Source: Vibrio ruber DSM 16370 (GTDB lineage Bacteria; Pseudomonadota; Gammaproteobacteria; Enterobacterales; Vibrionaceae). Taken from it: DNA of 64,000 bases. This document shows positions 29,248-38,752 of the stretch, piece after piece. The DNA lies in assembly GCF_900163965.1 (NCBI RefSeq), contig NZ_FULE01000032.1, positions 1 to 64,000 on the forward strand, in the 5' to 3' direction. The notes under the pieces are model-generated. The model was not told the origin of the DNA. It saw only the letters and a list, made by a program, of their open reading frames with translations, and ran no database searches. Every line of letters starts with the position of its first letter. The first letter of the stretch is position 1. Position numbers and translations under genes: made by a program.

Positions 29248-30063
29248 TTATTTTTGATAGCGTTTTTTGTAAGCAGACGGAGAGACACCCACCAGCCGGA
29301 TAAATGCGTGAGAGAAAGAACTCTGACCAGAAAAACCGGTGATATCGGCAACCTGTCCCAATGTATACCCGCCCTGCTCAATAAATCGCTTCGCCATTTG
29401 AACCCGCTTATTCAGCACATACTGATACGGTGTGACACCCGTGGTCGCTTTAAAAAGGGAGTGGAACTGACTTTCGCCGAGAAACACGCTGCCGGCAAGT
29501 TGGGCAACCGTGATTGGGCGTCCGATATTGCGTTCGATGTAATGATCAATGATGTCCATATCAAACCGGGATTCTTTCACATGCGGTGCATAGCCGGTGA
29601 TATGGCGAGGTAAGATCGAGACCAGCGTATCATGACAAGCCTGACTCAACCGATAATCTTCCGGTGTGGTAGACATCTCCTGTCCCAAAATTCGAATCAG
29701 GTTTTTAAACGGTTCATCAAGACAAAAATAGCACCCGGAATTCGACAGATCATTGAGTCGTTGCATCATAATTGGTGTTTCTGTGGTCGGAAATGGCAAA
29801 TTGAGAACCATAATATCGGCACTTTCAACAATCCCGCCAAAAGCGTGGTTAGCCCCGGCGTGGACAATACATCCCTGCCCCGGACCAACGCGGTTGCCAT
29901 ATCCGCTGATTTCAAACTCGGTCATCCCATTGAGGCACACAACGATCTGTGTATAGAAATGAGCATGACAGTCCATTCCCGAAGGCAGCGTCATGACTTC
30001 CGCCGGTTTCGGTGTCGGAGTTTGATTGGACACAGGCAGGGAAGTTTTTTTTTGCACAGACAT
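29248..30063 (-). CDS. AraC-family regulator, probable proline-utilisation activator
   Basis: 271 residues. An N-terminal cupin-like sensor (GCIVHAGANHAFGG region) is followed by two helix-turn-helix units (about 175-270; GESQFHSLFKATTGVTPYQY, then RVQMAKRFIEQGGYTLGQVA and FSHAFIRLVGVSPSAYKKR). It lies just upstream of putA in the same direction, and PutA here lacks its own DNA-binding domain, so a PutR-like activating role is inferred. GAGGAGG lies 8 bp before the ATG. Confidence 0.85.
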   Translation of the reverse strand: MSVQKKTSLPVSNQTPTPKPAEVMTLPSGMDCHAHFYTQIVVCLNGMTEFEISGYGNRVGPGQGCIVHAGANHAFGGIVESADIMVLNLPFPTTETPIMMQRLNDLSNSGCYFCLDEPFKNLIRILGQEMSTTPEDYRLSQACHDTLVSILPRHITGYAPHVKESRFDMDIIDHYIERNIGRPITVAQLAGSVFLGESQFHSLFKATTGVTPYQYVLNKRVQMAKRFIEQGGYTLGQVADITGFSGQSSFSHAFIRLVGVSPSAYKKRYQK

Positions 30064-30599
30064 CCCACATCCTCCTCAAAATCCGGTGCAACAATCGCGA
30101 TGCGCAATATAGTATCAACAATATGCTTAGTAGATTTTTACCTCAGAACAGCTATTTTTTCAAACATAACAAAAATAGATAAGCATACTGATGATTATCA
30201 GAAGTGATGAATTCAAATCTGTAACTAATTCCGTGAAAATAATTGCCGTTCATGTATATTAGGCAGGTCGGTAAATTTCGAGTAAGTCTGACGCTGAACG
30301 TTTGAGCAGAATCCGGAACAATGATCAAGTGCACATAAATTACGGAGAATGTTTGTTCAAACGCAAAACCAGAGCAGAGATTGAGGTGAAATACTTGCAT
30401 ATTTTCTCATTCGGCTCAAAATGGAAATAGCATGTTTAAAATATACAAAATCAGAGACCTAGGTTACATTTTGTGTTATTTATGCTTCCAATAGAGTAAG
30501 AATTATGAGACAGCTACTTCATTATTTCTCTAGTTGTCGAGTCATTGTCTTCTCCACAGAGTTACTGTGGCTAAACGTTAAAAATTGTTGCAGGGACCT
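30064..30599. other. divergent intergenic region with an origin-type motif
   Basis: 536 bp with no supported gene. It contains the 16-mer at 30314-30329 that recurs in the origin region and after rctB. Promoters for the AraC gene and the PEGA gene should be here but were not fixed. Confidence 0.5.
30314..30329 (-). repeat. second-type origin motif outside the origin
   Basis: CGGAACAATGATCAAG, identical to 47784-47799 and the reverse complement of 50764-50779. With 50764-50780 the identity extends to 17 bases. Confidence 0.6.
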
Positions 30600-31706
30600 A
30601 TGATAGTACGTCACATCCCAGCGCTCGTATTGGCGCTCAGCCCTCTTTTGGGACCAGCATTTGTATATGCTGATGAAGCAAATGTCGCACAGACTGATCC
30701 TGTTGCGACAATTGATGCAAAAATAGATACAAAACAAGATGAAATAAAATCCATTTCATCCAAGTACGACACGGAGATAACCAAACTCCAGCAGTTGAAA
30801 AACGATCAAGAGCGTCTGAAACGTGAAGGCGATAAGCTGGAAACGAAAAGAAATCGTGCCAAATCAGATCTGGACAAACAATATAGCCAACTTCTCGAAG
30901 ATCCGGACATCGATTTAGCAACCTTTCAGAAAAAATATCAAGAAGTCTGGAATGAGTTGAAACAAAATCAGGCAGCGCGACTGGATAACGAACAGACGAT
31001 TACTGAAAGTGAAATGCGAGTTTCTCAGCTCAAACAGAAACAGGCTCGTCTGAAGAGCGAGCTTGATAATCTGAAAGAGTCACGGGTTGAAGCCCGCGTC
31101 AAACGCATTAATGCTGAGCTGATGGACAGCAACACCATTGAAGCCAATTATAAAACAACGTGTTCGACGACGATGACGTTGGGTGAATGTGCGAACCAAG
31201 GTGTTTATCTAACCAAACAGAAAGCGGTCTCTGCTTTTCAGGATAAATTACTCGATAATCTGACAGAGTCTGTCATAGCCAAGCAAAATCTGAAAAATGT
31301 CGATCTGAATGTTTCGATTCAGGATAGCCAGATTTTGTCGAGTGGTTTTCAGGGTAACAACGATTATTACACCAAAATCCAGGCACAACTTCAGGCGCGG
31401 CCGGAAGCAACTGCCGGATGTAAATTGTTGGGTGTATCAACACGATACTGTCTGCAAGGACAGAAAAATTATACACCGAAAAAAGAAAAACAGTGGGCAA
31501 ACATTACCGTTCGCTCTGACCAATATCAGGATTCTGTGACGATTGATGGTGTCAGTTATGGCAGTACCCCGGTTGAGATTGTTTTACCGCATGGTCGCCA
31601 TCAATTTACAGTCTCCAAAGACGGGTATGAGACATATAATCAGGTCATTACAGTCAATAGTAATGACACGGTATGGGTCAAACTTCGTCCGAATAAGCAA
31701 AGCTAA
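30600..31706 (+). CDS. periplasmic coiled-coil protein with C-terminal PEGA domain
   Basis: 368 residues from the ATG at 30600 (AGGGA just upstream; an in-frame TTG at 30585 is less likely). The signal peptide ends near FVYA-DE. A long charged coiled coil (about 35-180) is followed by a domain with paired cysteines (TCSTTMTLGEC; CKLLGVSTRYC) and a PEGA domain at about 300-365 (SVTIDGVSYGSTPVEIVLP, HGRHQFTVSKDGYE). PEGA domains are surface or binding modules. It is a paralogue of the next gene and precedes the Lap module; envelope support or adhesin-related roles are guesses. Confidence 0.75.
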   Translation: MIVRHIPALVLALSPLLGPAFVYADEANVAQTDPVATIDAKIDTKQDEIKSISSKYDTEITKLQQLKNDQERLKREGDKLETKRNRAKSDLDKQYSQLLEDPDIDLATFQKKYQEVWNELKQNQAARLDNEQTITESEMRVSQLKQKQARLKSELDNLKESRVEARVKRINAELMDSNTIEANYKTTCSTTMTLGECANQGVYLTKQKAVSAFQDKLLDNLTESVIAKQNLKNVDLNVSIQDSQILSSGFQGNNDYYTKIQAQLQARPEATAGCKLLGVSTRYCLQGQKNYTPKKEKQWANITVRSDQYQDSVTIDGVSYGSTPVEIVLPHGRHQFTVSKDGYETYNQVITVNSNDTVWVKLRPNKQS

Positions 31707-31861
31707 ATGCCAATTTGTGAATTATTTTTTGGTACGATTCACAAACATATGGTTACGACGCCATTTTGTCTGTAAGTTATTGATGATGACTTATGGCCGG
31801 ATGGCGTTTTCGTTTACAATCGATCAGACGACTTGACGATCCAACATTGAAGTACAAAAGC

Positions 31862-33694
31862 ATGCGACAAGGAATAACTGCTCTATTATCAACCCTTCTG
31901 CTTGGCTTTGTATCATTCAGCACTCTGGCTGAAGATACTGCATTGCCAGAAAAAGCCGCACCTTTAGTCAATCAAATTGACGATGCCCTTTTCAGTAAAA
32001 ATACTGAGCTGGACAAAGCCCAGCACGTTTTGCAAGAAAAGCAACAGACTGTCGCAAATCAACAGACCGAACTAAAAAGACTTCGTCAGCAAGATAAAGA
32101 ACTTTCGGCCCAACTGAATCAGACTAAAAAAGATTTAGAAAGCGCTTATCAAAAGATGATTTCGGATCCCAAACTGGATATCACCTCCTATCAGTCCACT
32201 TACCAGAATGCTTGGTCAAAATACAAACAAAACCAGAAGAGCTTGTTTGAATTGGATAACAAGCTGGAAGAACAGAAAGGATTACTCAAAGATCAGGAAA
32301 CAACCGTTTCGCTGCTCAAGAAAAATATCGCAGACCTTCAGAGAAATAAATTGAAGGCCCGGGCGAAACGTTTGAGAATCGAGCTGTTAAAAGAAGGCAC
32401 CGAAAAAGTTAGTTTTACGAACCGTTGTCATCCATCGATGACCATTGCTGCATGTGAGCAACAAACTATCAAACTGGCTTTGCAAAAAGCAGTCAAACAG
32501 TTTCAGACTTCTTTACTCAATAGTGTTAGCGAATCTTCGGTCGCAATGAAAAACGCGTCGAAAGCTTCCCTGAATATTCATGTGCTTCAACATCAGACCG
32601 TTCAATCCGGTTTTTCTGATGCCAGCCGTTATCAAACGGTTGTTGAAGCGCGGCTCGGGGCAAGACCAGACAATGCGGCACCTTGCCAGCTTTTAGATAT
32701 CGATGCCCAGTATTGTATTATTGATGAGCAACAGCCAATCCAACAGGAAGTAGCTTGGTTTAACCTGACGCTGCGTTCCAATCTATATGACGACCAAGTG
32801 ATCATTGATGATGTTCGTTATGGTCATACACCACTGACATTAACATTATCAGAAGGTGTTCATCAGGTTCGGATCGAAAAAACAGGTTATATTCCATATC
32901 ACACGGAGATTGATCTGAAGTCAGACAGTCAGCTTCGGGCAGTGTTAAAAGAAGAGCATAACCAGTTGAAAACAGGCTATGCATTCGCGGACGCATTATC
33001 ACAAGACATTTCCGGACCAGAGTTGGTGACAATCACCCAAGGAAAATTCTTTATCGGGGAACACGCATCGACTCAAGTCTTCCTTGATCATGCTTTCGCA
33101 ATTTCATCAACCCCGATTACTGTTGGACTGTTCAAAGCATTTGTCACTCAAACAGGTTACCGTTCTGATGCAGAACTCACGAAAATGTGCGTGGCGATGA
33201 TCAATAACCAAATGACCCCACAGTCCGGCCATTACTGGCGCAATCCCGGATTTAAGCAATCCTCACGTTCTCCGGTTGTTTGCGTCAGCCAAAATGATGC
33301 CAAAGCATTTACCAACTGGCTTTCAAAGCAAACCGGGTTTAAGTATCGCCTTCCGACCGAAGATGAATGGGAAATTGCAGCCCGGGCCGGCACTCAAACT
33401 GATTACTGGTGGGGCGATGATTTTGCGACTGGCTTAGCCAATACAGGCTGGAGCGGCTCTTTCTGGGCAAACAAAAGTACCTCTCCCGTCAAATCATTCC
33501 CGGCCAACCCTCTGGGGCTGTATGACGTTGTCGGCAACGTCTGGGAATGGACCAGCGCACCTCAAGGCATTCTCAAAGGCGGCGCCTGGAGCTTCTCACC
33601 GCTCAATGCCGTACTCTATAGCCAACTCTTCTCAGAACCCTCAACAGCCGCTAATTACATTGGCTTTCGGGTCGTAAGAGAAATTAAAGAGTAA
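31862..33694 (+). CDS. periplasmic coiled-coil, PEGA and FGE-sulfatase-like (SUMF1) domain protein
   Basis: 610 residues from the ATG at 31862; a frame back to 31793 adds no signal-peptide logic. Signal peptide cut near STLA-ED, coiled coil about 35-170, a Cys-containing middle domain like its neighbour's, PEGA at about 315-385, then an FGE-sulfatase fold from about 390 to the end (YRLPTEDEWEIAARAGTQ, YDVVGNVWEWT, GGAWSF, GFRVVRE). The C-terminal cysteine of true formylglycine-generating enzymes is missing after GGAW, so it is probably a binding domain rather than an oxidase. An origin-type motif lies in the coding region at 33081. Function unknown. Confidence 0.78.
   Translation: MRQGITALLSTLLLGFVSFSTLAEDTALPEKAAPLVNQIDDALFSKNTELDKAQHVLQEKQQTVANQQTELKRLRQQDKELSAQLNQTKKDLESAYQKMISDPKLDITSYQSTYQNAWSKYKQNQKSLFELDNKLEEQKGLLKDQETTVSLLKKNIADLQRNKLKARAKRLRIELLKEGTEKVSFTNRCHPSMTIAACEQQTIKLALQKAVKQFQTSLLNSVSESSVAMKNASKASLNIHVLQHQTVQSGFSDASRYQTVVEARLGARPDNAAPCQLLDIDAQYCIIDEQQPIQQEVAWFNLTLRSNLYDDQVIIDDVRYGHTPLTLTLSEGVHQVRIEKTGYIPYHTEIDLKSDSQLRAVLKEEHNQLKTGYAFADALSQDISGPELVTITQGKFFIGEHASTQVFLDHAFAISSTPITVGLFKAFVTQTGYRSDAELTKMCVAMINNQMTPQSGHYWRNPGFKQSSRSPVVCVSQNDAKAFTNWLSKQTGFKYRLPTEDEWEIAARAGTQTDYWWGDDFATGLANTGWSGSFWANKSTSPVKSFPANPLGLYDVVGNVWEWTSAPQGILKGGAWSFSPLNAVLYSQLFSEPSTAANYIGFRVVREIKE
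33081..33098 (+). repeat. origin-type 12-mer site inside the PEGA/FGE gene
   Basis: TCCTTGATCATGCTTTCG, an 18-base perfect match to 27211-27228, containing the 14-mer found three times in the origin region. Confidence 0.65.
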
Positions 33695-33713
33695 GCCACC
33701 CATCATTCAATCA

Positions 33714-33739
33714 AAAAGGGAAGCCATCGCTTCCCTTTT
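33714..33739. terminator. bidirectional terminator between PEGA/FGE gene and pdxH
   Basis: Arms AAAAGGGAAGC (33714-33724) and GCTTCCCTTTT (33729-33739) around CATC, between convergent genes. Confidence 0.88.
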
Positions 33740-33799
33740 CTGTATCTGTCGTCAACGGATTGTTGATGAACGCGTTAGCGAGGAATTCATCAAGCGCGG

Positions 33800-34450
33800 T
33801 TAAGGAGCCAATCGGTTAATCTCCCACGTCCCTTCACTTTGAAGCCCCTCATTTGGGGAATAAAGGAATCGGTCGTGCAAGCGATGCTCCCCACCCTGCC
33901 AAAATTCGAAACTTTCAGGAACCACTCGGTACCCCCCCCAAAAGCTGGGAACAGGAATCTCACCTTTGGCAAACTTTTGCTTTAATTCCAGAAACTTCCC
34001 TTCCAGTATACCGCGCGCAGAGATACGCTGACTCTGATGACTCGCAATCGCTGCAAGCTGACTGTCTTTCGGACGAGAGGAAAAATATTTGAGGTTTTCC
34101 ATCGCTGAAAGCTTCTGAGCCCGCCCGGTAATATGAACCTGACGCTCAAGCATATGCCACGGAAAATGAAGACTCACGCGATTATTATGTTCAATATGCT
34201 GCGCTTTGCGACTACCAAGATTGGTATAAAAAATAAACCCATGCTCTCCGGAGTCTTTCAGCAAAACGATTCGCTGAAAAGGTTGTCCATCGGGGTCAAC
34301 AGTCGCCACAGTCATTGCTGTCGGATCAGAAATATTGGCATCAATCGCCTGTTGTAGCCAATAATCGAATTGATGAAAAGGACTTGGCATCAAATCTTTT
34401 CTTCTCAAACCACCTTGAATATATTCCCGACGAATATCTGAGAGTTTCAT
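33800..34450 (-). CDS. pdxH: pyridoxamine/pyridoxine 5'-phosphate oxidase
   Basis: 216 residues, family length. FMN-binding split-barrel with [41 protein letters not shown] and the C-terminal RLHDRFLY and WEINRLAP. It makes pyridoxal 5'-phosphate in the cytoplasm. GGAG lies before the ATG. It sits opposite to and between the PEGA pair and the Lap module, so it is transcribed alone. Confidence 0.96.
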   Translation of the reverse strand: MKLSDIRREYIQGGLRRKDLMPSPFHQFDYWLQQAIDANISDPTAMTVATVDPDGQPFQRIVLLKDSGEHGFIFYTNLGSRKAQHIEHNNRVSLHFPWHMLERQVHITGRAQKLSAMENLKYFSSRPKDSQLAAIASHQSQRISARGILEGKFLELKQKFAKGEIPVPSFWGGYRVVPESFEFWQGGEHRLHDRFLYSPNEGLQSEGTWEINRLAP

Positions 34451-34697
34451 GAGCGCTCCTGCGTTTTTTTCGTGATTGTGCGCCTTTCATATCGATAAAA
34501 CAAGTATCACATTACCCCCCGACCAAAACGGCAACAAATTTCAGAAAAACCAAGCAATCTCACGAAGATATGGTACAGTTTCTACCGAAAATAGCGGAAT
34601 TCAGCGATTTTCAGCATCTGTCTGGTGTCAATTCTTAACATTTCACCGGACTAGTAATAAAATCAATAAAGTAATCCGAACCAAACAGGATGTCTTG

Positions 34698-36089
34698 ATG
34701 CGTAAAGACAACTACAGCGCGCTTTCTTCAGAAGAGTTAGAATATGTTGACGATAAAACAGCGGCACTTCTGCTCAATACCCCGAATAGTGCTCGGATTA
34801 TGCTATGGGTCATGGTTGCGTTTTTTGTCATCGCAACCATCTGGTCCTCTTTTGCTGAAATTGACAAAGTGACCGTCGGCAGTGGAAAAGTCATCCCCTC
34901 TTCTCAGATCCAAGTTGTCCAAAACTTAGAAGGTGGTCTGGTCAAAAAAATTCTGGTTAAAGAAGGTCAGCACGTCGAAAAAGGCCAACAGCTGATACTC
35001 CTTGATGACACCCGTTTTTTGTCCGATTACCGCGAACGGGAACAAGAAGTTGCCAACTTGACTGCCAGCGTTGTCCAACTGTCTGCATCGATTGACAGTG
35101 TGCAAATTAATGAGAAATTTGACGAAACCAACTGGCAGAAAAGTGTTGTCGTCACCTACAATCGTTTAAAGTTTCCGCCGACACTGGCCGAAAAAAAAAC
35201 CGAATTAGTGGAAAGACAAAAAGCACAGTACATTCAGTCACTGGATAACTTGAGAAACCAACTTTCGGTGGTCGACCAGCAAATCAAACAAAAAAATCAG
35301 GATCTGATTGAATTGCAAGCCAGAGTCAAAAATTTGAAGCAAAGCTATGAGTACGTGCAAAAAGAACTTCAGATGACTGAACCGCTGGCAAAAGAAGGGG
35401 TTGTGCCAGAGATTGAGATCTTAAAATTACAACGGCAAGTAAATGATATCCGTCGTGATATGACATCGGGTCAATTAAAAATCCCACTGGCAAAAGCAGC
35501 CCTCAAAGAAGCGATGTATAGCCGTATCGATACAGCACAAACCTTCCGTTCCGAACAACAAGACAAGTTAAATCAGGCTCAGGATAAGTTATCGGCACTC
35601 ACCGAATCAGCCGTCGGCCTGGAAGACAGAGTCAACCGGACCGTGGTCGTCTCTCCGGTTGCCGGCACGGTCAAAACACTCAATGTCAATACAGTCGGTG
35701 GCGTTATTCAACCGGGGATGGACATTGTTGAAATTGTTCCATCAGAAGATACATTACTCGTTGAAGCCAAAATTGCCCCGCAAGACATTGCTTTCCTCCG
35801 TCCGAATTTACATGCTATCGTCAAATTTAGTGCCTATAACTTTAGTAAATATGGTGGATTGGAAGGTACGCTTGAACATATCAGCGCCGATACCTCTCAG
35901 GATGAAGAGGGCAACAGTTTCTATATTGTTCGGGTCAGGACGTTTTCCACCACATTACATCATGACGGAGACCTCCCCATAATCCCGGGAATGACCGCAT
36001 CAGTAGATATCATCACCGGAAAACGAACCGTGATGGAGTATCTCTTACAGCCGATACTCGGTGCACAGGAAAATGCACTGAAAGAATAA
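34698..36089 (+). CDS. lapC: type I secretion membrane-fusion protein, LapC-like
   Basis: 463 residues from the ATG at 34698 (MRKDNYSALSSEELEYVDDK); upstream in-frame codons to 34476 overlap the pdxH promoter region and look non-coding. One membrane helix (about 35-57), lipoyl halves (VVQNLEGGLVKKILVKEGQ and RTVVVSPVAGTVKTLNV), and long coiled-coil hairpins (about 140-300). It links the LapB ABC transporter to an outer-membrane channel for exporting a giant adhesin. It is first gene of lapC-lapG-lapD-lapB. Confidence 0.9.
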   Translation: MRKDNYSALSSEELEYVDDKTAALLLNTPNSARIMLWVMVAFFVIATIWSSFAEIDKVTVGSGKVIPSSQIQVVQNLEGGLVKKILVKEGQHVEKGQQLILLDDTRFLSDYREREQEVANLTASVVQLSASIDSVQINEKFDETNWQKSVVVTYNRLKFPPTLAEKKTELVERQKAQYIQSLDNLRNQLSVVDQQIKQKNQDLIELQARVKNLKQSYEYVQKELQMTEPLAKEGVVPEIEILKLQRQVNDIRRDMTSGQLKIPLAKAALKEAMYSRIDTAQTFRSEQQDKLNQAQDKLSALTESAVGLEDRVNRTVVVSPVAGTVKTLNVNTVGGVIQPGMDIVEIVPSEDTLLVEAKIAPQDIAFLRPNLHAIVKFSAYNFSKYGGLEGTLEHISADTSQDEEGNSFYIVRVRTFSTTLHHDGDLPIIPGMTASVDIITGKRTVMEYLLQPILGAQENALKE

Positions 36090-36140
36090 TGGAGCCCGAC
36101 ATCTGCCAATGAACAATCCGATCAGAAAAATAGAGGCATT

Positions 36141-36809
36141 ATGAAACGCTGGCTGACAGTCATCTTTATGCTATTACTACTGATGGTATCGTCATTACAG
36201 GCCCTTGATACCACGGAACAGAAGTGGATCACTGCCGTGACAAATGTTTACGGTGAGCGGGCGGGTAAACGAGTAGAAGCCTGGCGTAATGCTTTGGCTG
36301 AATATAAACCGCTTTCAACGCAAGAAAAACTGGAAAAAGTAAATGCCTTTTTCAATCAACTCCACTTTGTCAGCGATATCAACTTATGGGGTAAACAAGA
36401 TTACTGGGCAACCCCACTGGAATTTCTGGGAGCCAATGCCGGTGATTGCGAAGATTTTACAATTGCCAAATATTTCTCTCTCAGAGAAATAGGCATACCG
36501 GATGGCAAACTGAGATTAGTCTATGTTAAGGCGATAAAACTAAACCAGTTTCACATGGTACTGGCTTATTACAACACACCCGATGCAGAGCCTCTCATCC
36601 TCGATAATCTGATACCTCAAATCAAACCCGCGACAAGCAGGACAGATTTATTGCCGATCTACAGCTTCAATGGTCGAAACCTATGGCTGATGAAATCGAA
36701 AAATGGTCAGCTGGCGGGCGATTCGTCTAGACTCAGCCTATGGAATGATTTAAGAGATCGGGAACGGGCACTCATTTTGAATAAACCGATAGTTAGTTAC
36801 GATGGGTAG
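36141..36809 (+). CDS. lapG: LapG periplasmic cysteine protease (BTLCP family)
   Basis: 222 residues with a signal peptide (cut near LQA). Catalytic triad of the transglutaminase-like family: Cys103 (NAGDCEDFT), His138 (QFHMVLAY) and Asp155 (LILDNL). In Pseudomonas and V. cholerae, LapG cuts the N terminus of large adhesins and frees them from the surface unless it is held by LapD at high c-di-GMP. It is directly followed by lapD (6-bp gap). AGAGG precedes the ATG. Confidence 0.94.
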   Translation: MKRWLTVIFMLLLLMVSSLQALDTTEQKWITAVTNVYGERAGKRVEAWRNALAEYKPLSTQEKLEKVNAFFNQLHFVSDINLWGKQDYWATPLEFLGANAGDCEDFTIAKYFSLREIGIPDGKLRLVYVKAIKLNQFHMVLAYYNTPDAEPLILDNLIPQIKPATSRTDLLPIYSFNGRNLWLMKSKNGQLAGDSSRLSLWNDLRDRERALILNKPIVSYDG

Positions 36810-36815
36810 GGAAAT

Positions 36816-38726
36816 ATGACTCTTTACAAGCAAATCGTTATGGGAATGATTGCGCTGTTTATTTTGCTGATTAGTTGTGTATTTATTATTGAATTTAATA
36901 CGACACGCAGCAACCTTGAACAACAGCAACGTTCAGAAGTCAGTAATACCATCAATACTGTAGGGCTGGCACTGGCGCCATATTTAGAAGATAAAGACAC
37001 GGTTGCAGCCGAGTCGGTTATCAATGCTCTCTTTGATGGCAGCACTTATTCATTGGTTAAATTAACCTTTTTCGATGACCGGCCAGCCATTGTGCGAACG
37101 TATCCCATCACACCAAACGGTGTGCCGGCATGGTTTACTCACCTTGATTTATTCGAACCAATTAATGAAAGTCGCGTGGTAACCAGCGGTTGGATGCAGT
37201 TGGCCGAAGTCGAAATCGTCAGCCATCCGGGCGAAGCCTACCGGCAATTATGGGATGCTCTCATCCGCCTGAGCATTGTTTTCGGCTGTGTATTCCTGTT
37301 CGGGCTAATCGCAATTGCGCTGATTATTAAGCACTCTCTACGGCCACTTCACGCAATCGTGATAAAAATGGAACAAGTCGCGCGCAGCCAGTTTGGTAAA
37401 CCGTTACCGCCCCCGATGACGAAAGATCTTGTCCATGTCGTTGATGGAATCAACCGTATGTCCTCTCAGGTTGAAAAATCCTTCATGGCTCAGGCAAGAG
37501 AAGCGCAGCAACTTCGGGATAGAGCCTATCTCGATGCCGTATCAAAGCTGGGCAATCGCTCTTACTACATGAATCAGCTGGAAAGTTGGTTAAGTGAAGG
37601 GGGATACGGTGCCGTTGCGATGCTGCAAGCTGCCTTCATTGAGGAAAGTTATGACGCTCAAGGCTATGAGAGCGGAGATGCTCAGGTGAAAACACTGGCA
37701 GAGCACCTCAAGCTGTCGATCAACGTTCCGGGGACGATTATTGCGCGTTTATCAAGTAGTGAATTTGCCTTTCTTTTCCCCCATGCTGAGGACGATGAAA
37801 TTCAGTCGATCGCAGAAGATATTATAAATTGCGTCTCTGACATGACACCGGATCCGACAGGATTCGTTTCGCCGGAAGCTTATCTGGGCATAGTGCTGAA
37901 TCGCTCAAAAACAACGACATCGAACATTTTATCACTTCTGGATAATGCGTTAGCTTCAGCAAAAGCAGATCGGGCGAAGCCATACCATTATATCAATAGT
38001 GACGAAAATCAACTGGTGATGGGTAAACAACAGTGGAAAGCACTGGTTGACGAAGCAATGGAAAAAGATTGGGTACATTTTCGGTTTCAGGCTGCATGTG
38101 ATAAGAATGGTAATGCCTTACACCAAGAGGTGTTCTCCTCAATCGAAAAAGATGGTCAGCGATATAGTGCTGCGCAATATCTGTTCGCGCTGGAGCAACT
38201 GAATGTCAGCCACATTTTCGACGAGTATGTGATTCAGCAAATGTTCGACAAATTAGTTCACGAAGACGGTGACGACATTCTGGCAATTAACATTTCTGAA
38301 AGCAGTATTTCGGATCCGAGCTTCATTCGCTGGATATCTCAATTGCTCACACAGAATCCATCAGTCGCGAAGCGGCTCCATTTTGAAATTCCCGAAGCCT
38401 GTTTTATTGAAAATGCCAGCTATACAGCACTGTTCTGTCATGCCATTCGAGATGCGGGTGCAGATTTTGGTGTCGATAACTATGGCCGTCATTTCCAGAC
38501 ACTGGATTATCTCAATGAATTCAGACCGCATTACGTAAAACTGGATTATTTATTCACGCACAATCTAAAAGATGAGAAACAGACATATACACTAGCGTCG
38601 ATTTCAAGAGCCGCACATAACCTCGACATTACAACAGTAGCGTCAAGGATAGAAACACAAGAGCAGCTAGACTTTCTGGCTGAACACTTTATTGATGTAT
38701 TCCAAGGCTTTATTGTCGATAAGTGA
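36816..38726 (+). CDS. lapD: LapD c-di-GMP receptor, degenerate GGDEF-EAL
   Basis: 636 residues. An N-terminal membrane helix and LapD/MoxY periplasmic domain (about 25-150), a second helix (about 153-175), HAMP, a degenerate GGDEF domain (RLSSSEFAFLF in place of GGDEF) and a degenerate EAL domain (HQEVFSSI in place of EAL; VDNYGRHFQTLDYL in place of the DDFGTG region). Expected to bind c-di-GMP without making or degrading it, and to trap LapG in the periplasm. TAGGGA precedes the ATG. Neighbours confirm the role. Confidence 0.93.
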   Translation: MTLYKQIVMGMIALFILLISCVFIIEFNTTRSNLEQQQRSEVSNTINTVGLALAPYLEDKDTVAAESVINALFDGSTYSLVKLTFFDDRPAIVRTYPITPNGVPAWFTHLDLFEPINESRVVTSGWMQLAEVEIVSHPGEAYRQLWDALIRLSIVFGCVFLFGLIAIALIIKHSLRPLHAIVIKMEQVARSQFGKPLPPPMTKDLVHVVDGINRMSSQVEKSFMAQAREAQQLRDRAYLDAVSKLGNRSYYMNQLESWLSEGGYGAVAMLQAAFIEESYDAQGYESGDAQVKTLAEHLKLSINVPGTIIARLSSSEFAFLFPHAEDDEIQSIAEDIINCVSDMTPDPTGFVSPEAYLGIVLNRSKTTTSNILSLLDNALASAKADRAKPYHYINSDENQLVMGKQQWKALVDEAMEKDWVHFRFQAACDKNGNALHQEVFSSIEKDGQRYSAAQYLFALEQLNVSHIFDEYVIQQMFDKLVHEDGDDILAINISESSISDPSFIRWISQLLTQNPSVAKRLHFEIPEACFIENASYTALFCHAIRDAGADFGVDNYGRHFQTLDYLNEFRPHYVKLDYLFTHNLKDEKQTYTLASISRAAHNLDITTVASRIETQEQLDFLAEHFIDVFQGFIVDK

Positions 38727-38752
38727 TGGAAGAATAGAAAAGGTCAGCTTGA

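Noticed and set aside
31305..31620. Third-frame reading frames inside the PEGA genes
   Set aside because: They overlap genes with clear signal peptides and domains; shadows.
34476..34697. N-terminal extension of LapC
   Set aside because: Overlaps the pdxH upstream region, has no ribosome site, and LapC homologues begin near MRKDN.
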